DNA from: Oscillospiraceae bacterium
GTDB taxonomy: Bacteria; Bacillota; Clostridia; Oscillospirales; Ruminococcaceae
Direction: 5' to 3'
Assembly (NCBI GenBank): GCA_900752625.1
Contig: CAADWC010000300.1
Coordinates: forward strand, 1 to 5,833
DNA length: 5,833 bases
Below are positions 5,420-5,833 of this stretch, in pieces. A program made the translations under genes and the position numbers. Within the stretch, counting starts at the first letter, position 1; every line of letters begins with the position of its first letter. The notes under the pieces were generated by a model. The model did no database searches. It was not told where the DNA came from and saw nothing but the letters and a program-made list of their open reading frames with translations.

Positions 5420-5776
5420 TTATCCTTTTTTTCCGCGTTTCGGCGATCTGTTCATTTCTTTTATAAGTTTCTTCTTTATAAATCTTTCAACATCTCCGGA
5501 TTTTTTTTCCTTGATATTGTTTCTTCCTACAAATACAATATCGTAGCCTATGGGAATACTTGTTTCATTAAGTCTGTATGCAGCTCTTACAATCCTTTTT
5601 ATCCGGTTCCTCTCAACCGCGTTTCCCTGTTTTTTTCCTGCGGTTATTCCTATTCTGTTAAAGGGCAGGCCGTTTGGTAAAAAATAAGCGACAATAATGC
5701 TGTCAGACACATATCTGCCTTTCCTGTAACACTTAACAAATACACTGTTGTCTTTTAAATTCTCAGTAAAAAGCAT
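5420..5776 (-). CDS. rnpA: Ribonuclease P protein component
   Basis: A 118-residue basic protein that binds the RNase P RNA and helps it cut 5' leaders from pre-tRNAs. The central signature GNAVERNRIKRIVRAAYR (51-68), containing the RNR motif (56-58), is diagnostic. The N-terminal half has the expected L-x-x-x-x-x-F-x-x-x-Y-x-x-G pattern (7-20) that lines the leader-binding cleft, and NRIGITAGKK (40-49) precedes the motif. The Lys/Arg-rich C-terminus (PKRGKKG) is normal. The ATG has AGGGGA six bases upstream. The gene opens the rnpA-yidD-yidC-khpB unit as seen here; rpmH would be expected just beyond the right edge. Confidence 0.96.
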   Translation of the reverse strand: MLFTENLKDNSVFVKCYRKGRYVSDSIIVAYFLPNGLPFNRIGITAGKKQGNAVERNRIKRIVRAAYRLNETSIPIGYDIVFVGRNNIKEKKSGDVERFIKKKLIKEMNRSPKRGKKG

Positions 5777-5833
5777 AAAACGTCCCCTGATCGCAGAATT
5801 CTGCCGCGCTCTTTATTTGATAATTTTATAATA

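Noticed and set aside
5814..5833. Possible -10-like sequences (TATTAT, TATAAA) upstream of rnpA
   Set aside because: The -35 region would lie beyond the window and such AT-rich strings are common here. rnpA is often co-transcribed with rpmH.

Overview
The window reads as an origin-proximal chromosomal block of a low-GC Gram-positive bacterium (Bacillota). It is probably in class Clostridia, and the RnpA, KhpB and YidC protein styles suggest the Ruminococcus/Oscillospiraceae area; that placement is inference, not something a single motif proves. All seven recognisable protein genes lie on the minus strand, so transcription runs from the right edge to the left edge. No rRNA, tRNA, CRISPR array, insertion sequence or prophage gene is visible.

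Right part (about 5776 down to 2881) is the classic rnpA - yidD - yidC - khpB(jag) cluster. RnpA is the protein subunit of RNase P. YidD is a small membrane-associated factor that helps YidC-dependent insertion. YidC is the membrane protein insertase, here with an unusually large loop between the second and third membrane helices. KhpB is a Jag-N/KH/R3H RNA-binding protein, here with a Gly/Arg-rich tail. Spacing is tight (18, 40 and 32 bp), and the unit ends at a strong Rho-independent terminator just after khpB (2881-2914). rpmH and dnaA would be expected beyond the right edge but are not in the window.

Left part (about 2804 down to 207) is a separate chromosome-segregation unit: parA (soj), a PF06962/YtqB-type methyltransferase (probable mnmM), and parB (spo0J). 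It has its own good sigma-A-like promoter in front of parA. Three perfect copies of the 16-bp parS palindrome sit in the intergenic gaps: one upstream of the parA promoter, and two in the gap between parA and the methyltransferase gene. ParB is therefore encoded next to its own loading sites, and ParA is the ATPase partner that responds to it.

The main departure from the usual Bacillota order (khpB-mnmE-mnmG-rsmG-parA-parB) is that mnmE, mnmG and rsmG are absent between khpB and parA, while a probable tRNA wobble-uridine methyltransferase gene, whose substrate is made by the MnmE/MnmG pathway, sits between parA and parB. I see no evidence for a wholly new system. The worthwhile oddities are this rearrangement, the parS cluster, the YidC loop, the KhpB tail and a 12-nt tandem repeat in parB. 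The leftmost 206 bp after parB holds no gene I can support.
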